Shown piece by piece: positions 44,301 through 53,244 of a DNA stretch of 64,000 bases. Within the stretch, counting starts at the first letter, position 1. Each line of letters opens with the position of its first letter. A program made the translations under genes and the position numbers. The stretch comes from CAZLPZ01 sp964607245 (GTDB lineage: Bacteria > Pseudomonadota > Alphaproteobacteria > Micavibrionales > Micavibrionaceae), in the NCBI GenBank assembly GCA_964607245.1, contig CAZSIB010000004.1:56116-120115 (forward strand), given 5' to 3'. A model generated the notes under the pieces. That model made no database searches, was not told the origin of the DNA, and saw nothing but the letters and a program-made list of their open reading frames with translations.

Positions 44301-46142
44301 ATGTTTGACGTCGTGCAAACAGAAGCTGGTAAACGTGTTCAAATCGACCGGTCGCGGGATCGGTACTTGACGCGATTTGGGATTGAAACCCTGAAAGATC
44401 GGTATTTAATGCCGGAAGACCAGGGCCCCCAGGATCTTTTTGCCCGTGTTGCTATTCATTATGGCGATGATACGGATCACGCCCAGCGCATCTATGACTA
44501 TATCTCCAAGTTGTGGTTCATGCCCTCGACCCCGATTTTATCGAATGGCGGCACGACGCGCGGATTGCCCATTTCATGCTTTTTGAATGAGGCAGACGAT
44601 TCGCTTGAAAGTATTGTCGGGCTTTGGAATGAAAACGTTTGGCTTGCCTCGAAAGGGGGCGGGATTGGGTCCTATTGGGGGAATTTGCGTTCTATTGGGG
44701 AAAAAGTCGGTAAAAACGGCAAGACATCAGGGATCGTCCCGTTTATTCGTGTGATGGATTCCATGACGCTTGCGATTTCGCAAGGGTCGTTACGTCGGGG
44801 ATCGGCGGCTGTGTATCTGCCCATCTGGCATCCGGAAATTGAAGAGTTTATCGAAGTGCGCCGCCCCACAGGCGGTGACCCAAACCGTAAGGCACTGAAC
44901 CTCCATAACGGTATTTTGATCAGCAACGCTTTTATGATTGCGGTTGAAAATGACGATGATTGGGGATTGAAGTCGCCCAAAGATGGCGCGGTGATCGCTA
45001 AGGTCCGCGCGCGGGATTTATGGATTCGTATTTTGACCGCGCGTATCGAAACCGGCGAACCTTATATCGTCTTTATTGATCATGTGAATGATACGATCCC
45101 CGATCATCATAAAATGGCGGGCTTGACGGTCAAAACATCAAATCTTTGTTCGGAAATTACGTTGCCAACCGGGAAAGATCATTTGGGGAATGACCGGACG
45201 GCGGTGTGTTGCTTGTCATCTCTCAACCTCGAAACCTTTGAGGAATGGCAGGATCACCCGACCTTTATCGAAGATGTGATGCGATTCTTGGATAATGTGC
45301 TCTCTGACTTTATTCGGACAGCGCCCGATTCGATGAAGCGGGCGAAATATGCGGCCATGCGTGAGCGCTCGGTAGGCCTTGGTGTCATGGGGTTCCATTC
45401 TTTCCTCCAATCCAAGATGATCCCGATTGAAGGGGTGATGGCCAAGGTGTGGAATAACCGGATGTTCCGGCACATCAAGACCCAAGTGGATACGGCCTCT
45501 GTGACCTTGGCAGAAGAACGCGGCGCGTGCCCGGATGCTGCCGATTACGGCATTATGGAGCGGTTTTCGAATAAAATGGCGATTGCTCCCACCGCGTCAA
45601 TCTCGATTATCTGTGGTGGGGCCAGCCCCGGGATCGAACCCAATGCCGCAAACGCCTATACCCACAAAACCTTGTCGGGATCCTTTGCGGTCAAGAACCC
45701 GTATCTTGAACGGGTCCTCGCTGATAAGGAAATGAACACCGATGATGTCTGGTCCTCGATCTTCACAAATGAAGGATCGGTTCAGCATTTGGATTGTTTA
45801 TCACCAGAAGAAAAAGATGTGTTTAAAACTGCCTTCGAAATTGATCAGCGTTGGTTGATTGAACATGCCGCGGACCGCACGCCCTATGTGTGCCAGGCGC
45901 AGTCACTGAATGTGTTCTTACCCGCCAATGTGCACAAGCGTGATCTGCATATGATCCATTGGGACGCGTGGAAAAAGGGCGTCAAATCCCTTTATTATTG
46001 CCGTTCGAAATCGATTCAGCGCGCGGAAAGCGATGCTAGCTGGAAACGGTCGATTGAAGGGCAAAAACCGGCGAACACCGAACCGGTTCAACCGGAGCTG
46101 ACCGAGGAGAAGAAATACGAAGAATGCCTAGCGTGCCAGTAG
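44301..46142 (+). CDS. nrdA: Ribonucleoside-diphosphate reductase large subunit (class I)
   Basis: A 613-residue alpha subunit that reduces ribonucleotides to deoxyribonucleotides. Substrate and catalytic sites: STPILSNGG, the redox Cys93 in PISCFLNEADD, Asn281/Cys283/Glu285 in SNLCSEITLP, a paired Cys in AVCCLSSLNLE, and YYCRS near the C-terminus. The tail has the shuttle cysteines CLAC (609-612). There is no ATP-cone N-terminal domain, so allosteric activity control by dATP is not expected. It is shorter than E. coli NrdA. The radical-generating partner NrdB is three genes downstream. Confidence 0.95.
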   Translation: MFDVVQTEAGKRVQIDRSRDRYLTRFGIETLKDRYLMPEDQGPQDLFARVAIHYGDDTDHAQRIYDYISKLWFMPSTPILSNGGTTRGLPISCFLNEADDSLESIVGLWNENVWLASKGGGIGSYWGNLRSIGEKVGKNGKTSGIVPFIRVMDSMTLAISQGSLRRGSAAVYLPIWHPEIEEFIEVRRPTGGDPNRKALNLHNGILISNAFMIAVENDDDWGLKSPKDGAVIAKVRARDLWIRILTARIETGEPYIVFIDHVNDTIPDHHKMAGLTVKTSNLCSEITLPTGKDHLGNDRTAVCCLSSLNLETFEEWQDHPTFIEDVMRFLDNVLSDFIRTAPDSMKRAKYAAMRERSVGLGVMGFHSFLQSKMIPIEGVMAKVWNNRMFRHIKTQVDTASVTLAEERGACPDAADYGIMERFSNKMAIAPTASISIICGGASPGIEPNAANAYTHKTLSGSFAVKNPYLERVLADKEMNTDDVWSSIFTNEGSVQHLDCLSPEEKDVFKTAFEIDQRWLIEHAADRTPYVCQAQSLNVFLPANVHKRDLHMIHWDAWKKGVKSLYYCRSKSIQRAESDASWKRSIEGQKPANTEPVQPELTEEKKYEECLACQ

Positions 46143-46163
46143 GGATTGGGATGAGCGGGGAAC

Positions 46164-46754
46164 GTGATTGTGACTGTTAATGTAACATCTCCCAAGGTGC
46201 TTGTCCAAAAGATAAGGGCAGAGGTTGACGCTGTTAAGAATAATGGAACGGCCGCTATATATTGCGACAATTTACTAAAATATCTCGATGATATACTAAG
46301 CGCTGATGGTCCTGGGGGGCCCGATCCGGTAGAGATGGAGAAGCTTAGAGCTGATTTCCAAATATTAGTTGATCAGCAAAAATATAATCATGAATCTAAT
46401 CTTGAAATGTTTAGATCAACGATTATGTACGGCCAACAATCGATAAAGTCCAGTTTTATCCTTAATGGTGGCGCAGCGGTGGCTATGCTGGCTTTCGTTG
46501 GTCACTTAGCAGAGGTTGATCCAAGCAAGGTGTCAAGTTTCGCATTTTACATAACACAATTCGCTGTAGGTGCCTTCTTTTCTACCCTTACGTTTGGATT
46601 CTCCTATCTTAGTCAATGGTATTACGGTAGAGATGAAAGAACCGGGTATGTATTAAACATTCTTTCAATTCTTTTTGGAATTTGCTCTATGGGTGTTTTT
46701 ATTTGTGCTCTCGTGAATACTCAACATGGCTTTTTGTTATTTGATCAAAAATGA
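46164..46754 (+). CDS. Hypothetical membrane protein between nrdA and nrdB
   Basis: A 196-residue protein with a GTG start (46164). The N-terminal ~90 residues are soluble and acidic, with a probable helix; the C-terminal part has three membrane segments (FILNGGAAVAMLAFVGHLA, ITQFAVGAFFSTLTFGFSYL, ILSILFGICSMGVFICALV). Its base composition is clearly more AT-rich than nrdA or nrdB, which suggests transfer into the operon. It is 21 nt after nrdA. Family not recognised; small multi-helix proteins of this shape occur in phage exclusion and defence loci, but nothing here proves that. Confidence 0.6.
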   Translation: MIVTVNVTSPKVLVQKIRAEVDAVKNNGTAAIYCDNLLKYLDDILSADGPGGPDPVEMEKLRADFQILVDQQKYNHESNLEMFRSTIMYGQQSIKSSFILNGGAAVAMLAFVGHLAEVDPSKVSSFAFYITQFAVGAFFSTLTFGFSYLSQWYYGRDERTGYVLNILSILFGICSMGVFICALVNTQHGFLLFDQK

Positions 46755-46792
46755 GATTTGAAATTAAATCACTTTGTGGATAGTACTATCCC

Positions 46793-47359
46793 ATGTCCTT
46801 TGTCGCCAAACATATTGTCTCTTCCCATGAGCGCCTGATTGGAATCGCGCGGTTACATTGGATTTATATTGTGATGGGCTTGTTTTGGGCGGGGATTGTC
46901 GCTGCCTTGGGCTTTGCGCTTCAATATTTTGTGGCCCAGTATGGGTCGGAACAGGCATTGACCCAAACGCTTGATGTGATGGGATACGATTTGGGGGCCC
47001 GCTCCGTTTGGATTTCGGGGGCGTTTGGATTCACGGCGGTCGCACTGTTCATGGCGTTTTACATCGAATATCTGGCGACAGAAGTCGCGATGACCAATGA
47101 ACGTATCATTCGAAAATCGGGGTTGATTGCGGTTGAAGTGCAAGAAATTGATTTGAAAGAAATTGAATCGGCCCGGATTCATCATGGTTGGTGTGGTGCG
47201 TTTTTGGGGTATGGATCGATTTATTTGGATTGTCGATTCGTGGGGGATGTACATTTGCCGGCCATTCGCCGTCCCTATCAATTCTTGAAGGCGCTTCATA
47301 AAATAAAAGATCAATCACAGGATCACCAGAAGATAAACACAAAATCAGACAAGATTTAA
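46793..47359 (+). CDS. Membrane protein with bacterial PH domain
   Basis: A 188-residue protein with two N-terminal membrane segments (HWIYIVMGLFWAGIVAALG and WISGAFGFTAVALFMAFYI), then a PH-like beta domain: NERIIRKSGLIAVEVQEIDL, ESARIHHGWCGAFLGYGSIY and GDVHLPAIRRPYQFLKAL. This matches the YdbS/YdbT-type bacterial PH family, of unknown function in the inner membrane. It lies between the AT-rich gene and nrdB with GC similar to the core genes. Confidence 0.78.
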   Translation: MSFVAKHIVSSHERLIGIARLHWIYIVMGLFWAGIVAALGFALQYFVAQYGSEQALTQTLDVMGYDLGARSVWISGAFGFTAVALFMAFYIEYLATEVAMTNERIIRKSGLIAVEVQEIDLKEIESARIHHGWCGAFLGYGSIYLDCRFVGDVHLPAIRRPYQFLKALHKIKDQSQDHQKINTKSDKI

Positions 47360-47380
47360 TTTAGTAGAAAGGAAAGTAAA

Positions 47381-48460
47381 ATGACCAATATGGAACAACT
47401 CAGTGATGACGTGACGAAATCAAATTCACCGCTTTTAAAAGAGCGGCATGTGTACAAACCGTTTTTGTATCCGTGGTGTTATGAAGCGTGGTTGACCCAG
47501 CAACGTGTGCATTGGCTGCCCGAAGAGGTTCCAATGGCCGAAGATGTCCGCGATTGGAAGAAAAAGCTTACCGATGCGGAACGCAATTTGATGACACAGA
47601 TCTTCCGCTTTTTTACGCAAGCCGATGTCGAGGTGAATAATTGCTACATGAAGCATTATTCGCGTGTTTTTGGTCCGGTTGAAGTTCAGATGATGCTTGG
47701 GGCTTTTGCGAATATGGAAACAGTCCATATCGCCGCCTATGCGCATTTGCTTGATACACTGGGGATGCCCGAAACCGAATATCAGGCCTTTATGAAGTAC
47801 AAGGCCATGAAGGATAAATACGACTATTTGCAAACCGCCAGCATGAAATCGCGGCATGATATTGCAAAAACGATGGCGATGTTTGGGGCCTTTACCGAAG
47901 GGGTTCAGTTGTTTGCGTCGTTCGCCATTCTTATGAATTTTCCGCGCTTTAATAAAATGAAAGGTATGGGACAGATTATTACGTGGTCGGTGCGGGACGA
48001 AACCCTGCATTGCCTCTCGATGATTAAATTATTCAACGCGTTTATCGCCGAGAATCCCGATATTTGGACAGAACGGTTGAAAACGGAAATTATCGAGGCC
48101 TGCCAGAAGATATGTACGATTGAAGACGCCTTTATCGACCTTGCTTTTGAAATGGGCGGAGTTGAGGGGCTCGAACCGCAAGAGGTAAAAAATTATATTC
48201 GGTATATCTCTGATCGGCGGTTGCAGCAATTGAAACTGGATCCGATCTTTGGGATTTCCAAGAACCCATTGCCGTGGATGGATATTATGCTGAACGGCGC
48301 TGAACATACGAATTTCTTTGAAAATCGTGCGACTGAATATTCCAAAGCGTCGACTCAAGGATCCTGGGAAGATGCGTTCTCGGATCAAGTTTTTGCAGGG
48401 AATTACCATGCAAAAATTGGCGGCGTCTCATCTGCGGATGAAGGAAATCAGGCAGCATAA
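47381..48460 (+). CDS. nrdB: Ribonucleoside-diphosphate reductase small subunit (class Ia/b diiron)
   Basis: A 359-residue beta subunit that makes the tyrosyl radical. The metal ligands are visible in order: Asp82, Glu113 and His116 in METVHIAAY, Glu173 in FTEGVQL, Glu207 and His210 in RDETLH. The radical tyrosine is Tyr120. Residue spacing matches E. coli R2. Its stop overlaps the sco ATG by one base (TAATG). Confidence 0.95.
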   Translation: MTNMEQLSDDVTKSNSPLLKERHVYKPFLYPWCYEAWLTQQRVHWLPEEVPMAEDVRDWKKKLTDAERNLMTQIFRFFTQADVEVNNCYMKHYSRVFGPVEVQMMLGAFANMETVHIAAYAHLLDTLGMPETEYQAFMKYKAMKDKYDYLQTASMKSRHDIAKTMAMFGAFTEGVQLFASFAILMNFPRFNKMKGMGQIITWSVRDETLHCLSMIKLFNAFIAENPDIWTERLKTEIIEACQKICTIEDAFIDLAFEMGGVEGLEPQEVKNYIRYISDRRLQQLKLDPIFGISKNPLPWMDIMLNGAEHTNFFENRATEYSKASTQGSWEDAFSDQVFAGNYHAKIGGVSSADEGNQAA

Positions 48461-49062
48461 TGCGGATATTGTTCCGGTGGGTTTCATGGCCCTTCATTGT
48501 TCTGGTGGTGCTGGTCTGGGTTCTCTTGGGCCCTGACTTTTTCTTGCCCAAGCCGTCCGGCTATCCACATAAAATGGTCGCATCCGCCCCCATCGGTGGG
48601 GCGTTTGATCTGGTCGATCAAAATGGGCGATCCGTGACGGATCAGGATTATAAAACACCCTATAAGCTTATCTTTTTTGGGTTTACGGCGTGCCCGTCGA
48701 TTTGCCCATCTGAACTTTTAAAGATGAGTGATATTTTAACCATGCTTGGTTCCCGAGCGAATCGGGTGACACCGCTTTTTATCACCGTTGACCCGGCACG
48801 TGATACGCCCCAGATTTTAAAGACCTATACGGCTAAATTTGACCCCCGAATCACGGGTTTGACCGGCACATCGGATCAGGTGGATCGGGTGGTCCAAAAA
48901 TTCCGGGTTTATGCCGCGCGTGTCGACACCCCGCATGGCTATACGATGGATCATTCGGCTTTTTTGTACCTGACGGATGCAAAAAATCAGATGATCACGA
49001 TCTATAAGATCGATCAAACAGCGGATGTGATCGCGGCGGATCTCCGCAAACGAATGGATTAA
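48460..49062 (+). CDS. SCO1/SenC-family copper chaperone
   Basis: A 200-residue membrane-anchored thioredoxin-fold protein that delivers copper to the CuA site of cytochrome c oxidase. An N-terminal anchor (WPFIVLVVLVWVLLGP) precedes the CxxxC copper site, Cys78 and Cys82 in ACPSICPS, and the conserved His165 in TMDHSAF. It is coupled to nrdB by TAATG and converges on the DUF3576 gene with a 4-nt overlap. It implies an aa3- or ba3-type oxidase. Confidence 0.88.
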   Translation: MRILFRWVSWPFIVLVVLVWVLLGPDFFLPKPSGYPHKMVASAPIGGAFDLVDQNGRSVTDQDYKTPYKLIFFGFTACPSICPSELLKMSDILTMLGSRANRVTPLFITVDPARDTPQILKTYTAKFDPRITGLTGTSDQVDRVVQKFRVYAARVDTPHGYTMDHSAFLYLTDAKNQMITIYKIDQTADVIAADLRKRMD

Positions 49063-49595
49063 CGATCGTTCTCCGCGACCCGCATTTGACGGGCACGTGT
49101 CAGGATCGCATCTTCAAGTTGCCGCGCGGTTTCTGGCGCGGTTGTGGCGTCAACCCATCCACCACGCCCCCGCACCTGGCGAAAAACTTTGACGGTCACA
49201 CCATTCGCGGTCAAATCACCGTTTAAAATCAAAATATTTAATTTCACCCGGTCATTTGGTGTTTCGGGGTTCGTATACCAATCGGTCAGAATCACCCCGC
49301 CAAAGGGATCCGCGCTGGCAAGTGGCATGAACGATACGGTATCAAGGGCCGCACGCCACAAATAGGCATTGACCGCGATACCATTTGCCCCGGCACTATT
49401 CTTTTCACGTCCACCAAAAAGTTTAAGGCCCTCGCCACCAAAAATACTTTCTGGTTTGCTATAAATATCATTTCCCGTTGCGGACCGGTCGGCACCTGTC
49501 GGGTATTTGGCCTCTCCCCCTTTCATGGCACCACAGCCTGCTAAAACAGGGGTGATCGTTAAGGCAAGTAAAACGATAAAACGGGAGAGGATCAC
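49059..49595 (-). CDS. DUF3576 outer-membrane lipoprotein
   Basis: A 178-residue lipoprotein. The signal ends in LAGC (Cys at about residue 21), the lipid-attachment site. The mature part contains GIAVNAYLWRAALDTVSFMP, GGVILTDWYTNPETPNDRVK and VFRQVRGRGGWVDATT, the pattern of the alphaproteobacterial DUF3576 family. Its function is unknown. It overlaps sco convergently by 4 nt. Confidence 0.82.
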   Translation of the reverse strand: MILSRFIVLLALTITPVLAGCGAMKGGEAKYPTGADRSATGNDIYSKPESIFGGEGLKLFGGREKNSAGANGIAVNAYLWRAALDTVSFMPLASADPFGGVILTDWYTNPETPNDRVKLNILILNGDLTANGVTVKVFRQVRGRGGWVDATTAPETARQLEDAILTRARQMRVAENDR

Positions 49596-49772
49596 AGTCG
49601 ATTCCTTTCAATAGCAGATGAGGATAAGAGTCATCATAAAGAGGGTTATTTATCTGTGCAAGACTTGTTGATGATTTTGGTTTTCTTATTGACGGCAATT
49701 GTGTCGCACCTAAAATCAGCTTCGTTATTGAGAGCAACAGCGCATTAAGAAAACGAATTAAAGGAGATTTCG

Positions 49773-50903
49773 ATGAAAAAGATAATAGCCTCTCTGCTTG
49801 TGGCAACAGCCATCACAACCCCAGTTGTCGCTCAAGCTGCCGACGGCCTGGACTTGGGGATCGCCGGGTATTTCAAGGGTATATGGTCGCGGCGGATCAG
49901 GATACAGATGCAAGCCATGAAGCACGTTCTGTAGACATCGTGCGCGACATGGAAATCCATTTTAACGGATCGATGACCCTCGATAATGGCTTGGTTGTGG
50001 GGGCCGATGTGGGGACGGCGACCGATCTTGGGGATGGTTTTGATGTCACCGACAGTTTTGTTTATTTCTCGGACGATTGGGGTCGCGTGAATTTCGGGGC
50101 AACCGATGGCGCGGGGTATTTACTGCAAGTCACAGCACCGGCGGTGGATGGAAATTACGACGGGATGGATCAATATTACACGCCCTTTAATGCCGATGTG
50201 ACGGGAGTAACCCAACTCGCTTCGATTGAGTTCGATTATGATCATGATATGTCGACGCCGCATGACAAAGTGACGTATATTTCACCGCTTTGGAATGGTT
50301 TTCAAATGGGCGTATCCTATACCCCAGAAGCCAAGACATCGCGTGGCCTGAACGGCGTTTCAGCCCAAGGTGACGAAGACAATTTAGAAAATATCTGGGA
50401 TATCGCCGGACGTTTTGGTAATGATGTCTCTTGGGGATCTTATACCATCGGGGCTGGGTACAGCCATGCCGATAACGAAGATGGTGTGGGTGCCGGGGCG
50501 TCGGATCCATCGGATGACCGGACTCTTTGGAATCTGGGTCTCGATTTGAACATTGGGGCTTGGGGGCTGGGCGCGGTCTATACACATGATGATCGCGGCG
50601 AGCTGGGTGGATCGGCAAGTGATCAACGTCAATGGATCGTCGGTGCAGATTATACCCATGGCGATATGGTCTATGCCGCAAGCTATCTGAACCAAAACAA
50701 TGAATTTGGTGCGAATGACATTGATACCCAGCGTTATACGGGGGGTGTGACCTGGAAATATGGCCCGGGCATTGATTTCACTGGTCTTGTGACGCATATC
50801 GATCACGATGTGGACGCGGCGCTCGGCGATGACGTGTCGGGAACGGCTCTGATGCTCGGGACGGCGATCATCACTTCACCTCCGATGCGGCCTCGAGCTC
50901 GGC
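49773..50903 (+). pseudogene. Outer-membrane porin, frameshifted near the 5' end and cut by assembly gap
   Basis: The gene starts with a signal peptide MKKIIASLLVATAITTPVVA and LDLGIAGYFKG, then continues one frame over as YMVAADQDTDASHEARSVD. One base is missing at about 49878-49882 (GGTATATG where a full in-frame GGT-TAT-ATG is expected). The remaining ~330 residues have alternating beta-strands rich in Gly, Asp and Tyr (YVVxxD-like start, GVTWKYGPGID, SGTALMLGTAI near the end), like the 16-stranded porins of alphaproteobacteria. The final residues run into the N gap. A real null allele or an assembly error are both possible. Confidence 0.8.
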
Positions 50904-50913
50904 NNNNNNNNNN
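50904..50913. other. Assembly gap (10 N)
   Basis: Ten N bases join two contigs at the porin 3' end. The real gap length is unknown; features across this point should not be trusted. Confidence 0.98.
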
Positions 50914-50932
50914 TTAATTTGATCGCGCGAGA

Positions 50933-51535
50933 TTAAACTTTTGGCGGCAGACTGCGTAATGCGTGGTCTGCCGCATTTATTAGGCTTTGAACAAAACTTT
51001 CTGCCCGGTCCAGGGTTAATCCTTGGATATTATTTTTCTCAAGATCGTGAAGTTTCACAAGAAGCGCATGAATCTCGCGAATCTCTACTGCATTGAGTAA
51101 TGTTGTTTCTGGAACGACATCCACCCGCGAATCGGCATGGATATGGGCAGTGCGTCCGTAGGCCTGGGCTGCGGCGGCGGCCTTTGGGGATGATGTGGCG
51201 GAGGCGGGCATCGTATCGCTAATAGAGGGTCCGCTATCTTTTGAGGCTTGAGGTGGCGCCTGCTTTACTGAAGCCGATACAGACGACGAGAGGCCTTGTA
51301 AAAACTTGTTCAAAAAATCAATTAAGGCGGACACAGAAAGCGTTGTCTGGTCATACACATCTTCTGGAACGTGAAGATCATGGGGGGTGTGTTCACGTTT
51401 TTTCTGTTCTTGCTTCTCATCGTCGTGACGGATGCCCAAACGGGCATCCACGTTTTCAGTCGCGCGGCCCGGATGATGACCTGCAACTGGAGAGGACGGG
51501 GTTGTCCCGCGGGGAGGATCATGAATCGTGGGCAT
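50933..51535 (-). CDS. Hypothetical 200-residue protein, last gene of terC unit
   Basis: A soluble protein starting MPTIHDPPRGTTPSSP with AAGGAAGG as ribosome-binding site. The N-terminal ~60 residues are His/Pro/Asp-rich, then a helix TLSVSALIDFLNKFLQGL, an Ala/Ser/Pro low-complexity stretch, and a helical C-terminus (AVEIREIHALLVKLHDLEKN). No family recognised. It ends 20 nt before the assembly gap, so loss of downstream sequence is possible. Confidence 0.5.
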   Translation of the reverse strand: MPTIHDPPRGTTPSSPVAGHHPGRATENVDARLGIRHDDEKQEQKKREHTPHDLHVPEDVYDQTTLSVSALIDFLNKFLQGLSSSVSASVKQAPPQASKDSGPSISDTMPASATSSPKAAAAAQAYGRTAHIHADSRVDVVPETTLLNAVEIREIHALLVKLHDLEKNNIQGLTLDRAESFVQSLINAADHALRSLPPKV

Positions 51536-51568
51536 CTTGCCTTCCTTTTGTCATGATATCCATGGTGT

Positions 51569-52198
51569 TTACCCCGGGCTTGCGCTGGGTCCCCCTGATT
51601 TTCCGCCGGGGCCGCCACCACGACCTGCGGCGGGGGCCGCCCCTTTTGTGCCCGATGAACTCGGGGCCGAAGATGTTGCGGCGGGACCTGTCGCCATCCC
51701 TGCTTTTTCTGTTTTGGGGCTGTCTGCATCTTCTGCTGCGGCCTTGGCTTTTGCTTCTGCGCGTTCGTTTTGTTTTTGCGCGCGCATCTCAGCCTTATCG
51801 ACCTTTGTTTCGGCAGAACTTTCTGCAAAAGAGACGTAATCCGAATCGGGAGAAGGGTCGAGATTGGGGCCGCCCCCCGACGATCCCCCCTTTTTCCCCT
51901 CATCGCCGCCTTCCGCATCGCCGTCGTCATCAACTGTTTTATCGGATCGGGTCGAATCAACGAGGTTCGCGCGTGCCACGTCCCCCGTTGTTGGGTCTTC
52001 AAGGGGACGATCTTTGGGCGGGGCTTTTTCTTGGGCAGCGGCTTGGTCGGATTCGGCGCGCGCGCTGGGTTTTGATTTTTCAAAGGCGATTTTGGCTTTT
52101 GATGCCTGGGTCAGGCGGGCAGATTCCCTAGCTTCGGATTGTTGCCGATAGGAATCGACATCCTCATCGCCACCGCCGCCTTTTTGCACAGGTGCCAT
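51569..52198 (-). CDS. Hypothetical 209-residue low-complexity protein
   Basis: A highly charged, probably disordered protein rich in Glu, Asp, Lys, Ala and Gly, starting MAPVQKGGGGDEDVDSYRQQ and ending in Gly/Ser/Pro repeats. A helical segment (AEMRAQKQNERAEAKAKAAA) lies at about 130-150. It is 6 nt after terC on the same strand, and no ribosome-binding site is strong. Other long frames overlap it on both strands, so the gene call is only moderate. Function unknown. Confidence 0.45.
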   Translation of the reverse strand: MAPVQKGGGGDEDVDSYRQQSEARESARLTQASKAKIAFEKSKPSARAESDQAAAQEKAPPKDRPLEDPTTGDVARANLVDSTRSDKTVDDDGDAEGGDEGKKGGSSGGGPNLDPSPDSDYVSFAESSAETKVDKAEMRAQKQNERAEAKAKAAAEDADSPKTEKAGMATGPAATSSAPSSSGTKGAAPAAGRGGGPGGKSGGPSASPG

Positions 52199-52204
52199 TG
52201 ATGG

Positions 52205-53200
52205 TTACTCTGATGTTGTTTTGCGCGTTTGGTACATGGAATAGATAACCCCAGTTGTTAAGGTAGAGACGGTGATCCCTAAGGAAAGAAGGGGGCTGAT
52301 CTCGCCAAAAATATGCATTGAATCCGGAAGGTGATGATAGAGAACCTTGACCCCGACAAAAGTTAAGACAACAGCCAAGGCATAGTGCAAATACTGGAAC
52401 CGGTCGAGCATCGCGGCAAGCGCGAAATAAAGCGCGCGCAGGCCGATGATCGCGAATAAATTGCTGGTAAAGACGATAAAGGGGTCCGTGGTAATCGCAA
52501 GGACAGCCGGCAGCGAGTCAAACGCAAAAACAATATCCGCCATTTCAACGGTGATGAGTGCTAGAAAAAGCGGCGTCGCAAAAAGAATATGTTTGCCCGA
52601 CCGCGGATCCGGCAGACGGATAAAAAATTTCCGACCGTGATAGTTGCTGGTAAAATTGATGTGGCGGCGAATAATGGCAATGACCCGGTTATTATCCAGG
52701 TTCGGCGTGTCGTCATTACCGCGGAACATTTTGATCCCGGTATAGATCAGGAGTAGCGCAAAGAGGATCAGAACCTCGTCAAATTCGTGGACAATGGCCG
52801 TTCCGAACCCAATCACAAGGCCGCGCAGCAGGATGACTCCGATAATCCCCCAGAACAGGACACGGTGTTGATATTCACGCGGCACAGCAAAATACCCCAT
52901 GATGACCGAGATTACAAAAATATTATCAAGGGAGAGTGATTGTTCAATCACATAGGCGGTATAATAATTGATGGCCGCGTCAAGGCCCATCTGGTGATAG
53001 ACGAAGAAGCCAAAAACAACAGCAATCGCCATATAAATGCCGGTCAGACGCAAGGATTCGCGCACCCCGAGCACATGGTCGCGGCGGTTCAAGAGCCCTA
53101 GATCAAAAGCCAGAATCGCGGCAATAATTGCCATGAATCCGGCCCAAATCCACGTGGGCTGTCCCAGAAACGAAACCATCAGAAAATCAGGAAGGGTCAT
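52205..53200 (-). CDS. TerC/Alx-family membrane protein
   Basis: A 331-residue inner-membrane protein with about nine helices. Conserved TerC motifs are YVIEQSLSLDNIFVISVIMG (about 83-102) and EMADIVFAFDSLPAVLAIT (about 217-235), which contain the acidic residues of the metal-related site. Members are linked to manganese export (Alx/MntP-like) and tellurite resistance. It is the middle gene of a five-gene leftward unit. No riboswitch fits in the 44-nt upstream gap. Confidence 0.88.
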   Translation of the reverse strand: MTLPDFLMVSFLGQPTWIWAGFMAIIAAILAFDLGLLNRRDHVLGVRESLRLTGIYMAIAVVFGFFVYHQMGLDAAINYYTAYVIEQSLSLDNIFVISVIMGYFAVPREYQHRVLFWGIIGVILLRGLVIGFGTAIVHEFDEVLILFALLLIYTGIKMFRGNDDTPNLDNNRVIAIIRRHINFTSNYHGRKFFIRLPDPRSGKHILFATPLFLALITVEMADIVFAFDSLPAVLAITTDPFIVFTSNLFAIIGLRALYFALAAMLDRFQYLHYALAVVLTFVGVKVLYHHLPDSMHIFGEISPLLSLGITVSTLTTGVIYSMYQTRKTTSE

Positions 53201-53244
53201 GTGGCGTTATTCGGCAATGAAATAGGTTACAGGAGACCCTCATC

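Noticed and set aside
51241..52131. A 296-codon rightward frame over the two disordered-protein genes
   Set aside because: It is Pro/Arg/Leu-rich with no motif or ribosome-binding site, and overlaps leftward genes in a tight unit with terC; long GC-biased shadow frame.
53201..53244. A manganese (yybP-ykoY) riboswitch before terC
   Set aside because: Only 44 nt separate terC from the preceding gene and none of the riboswitch core is present.
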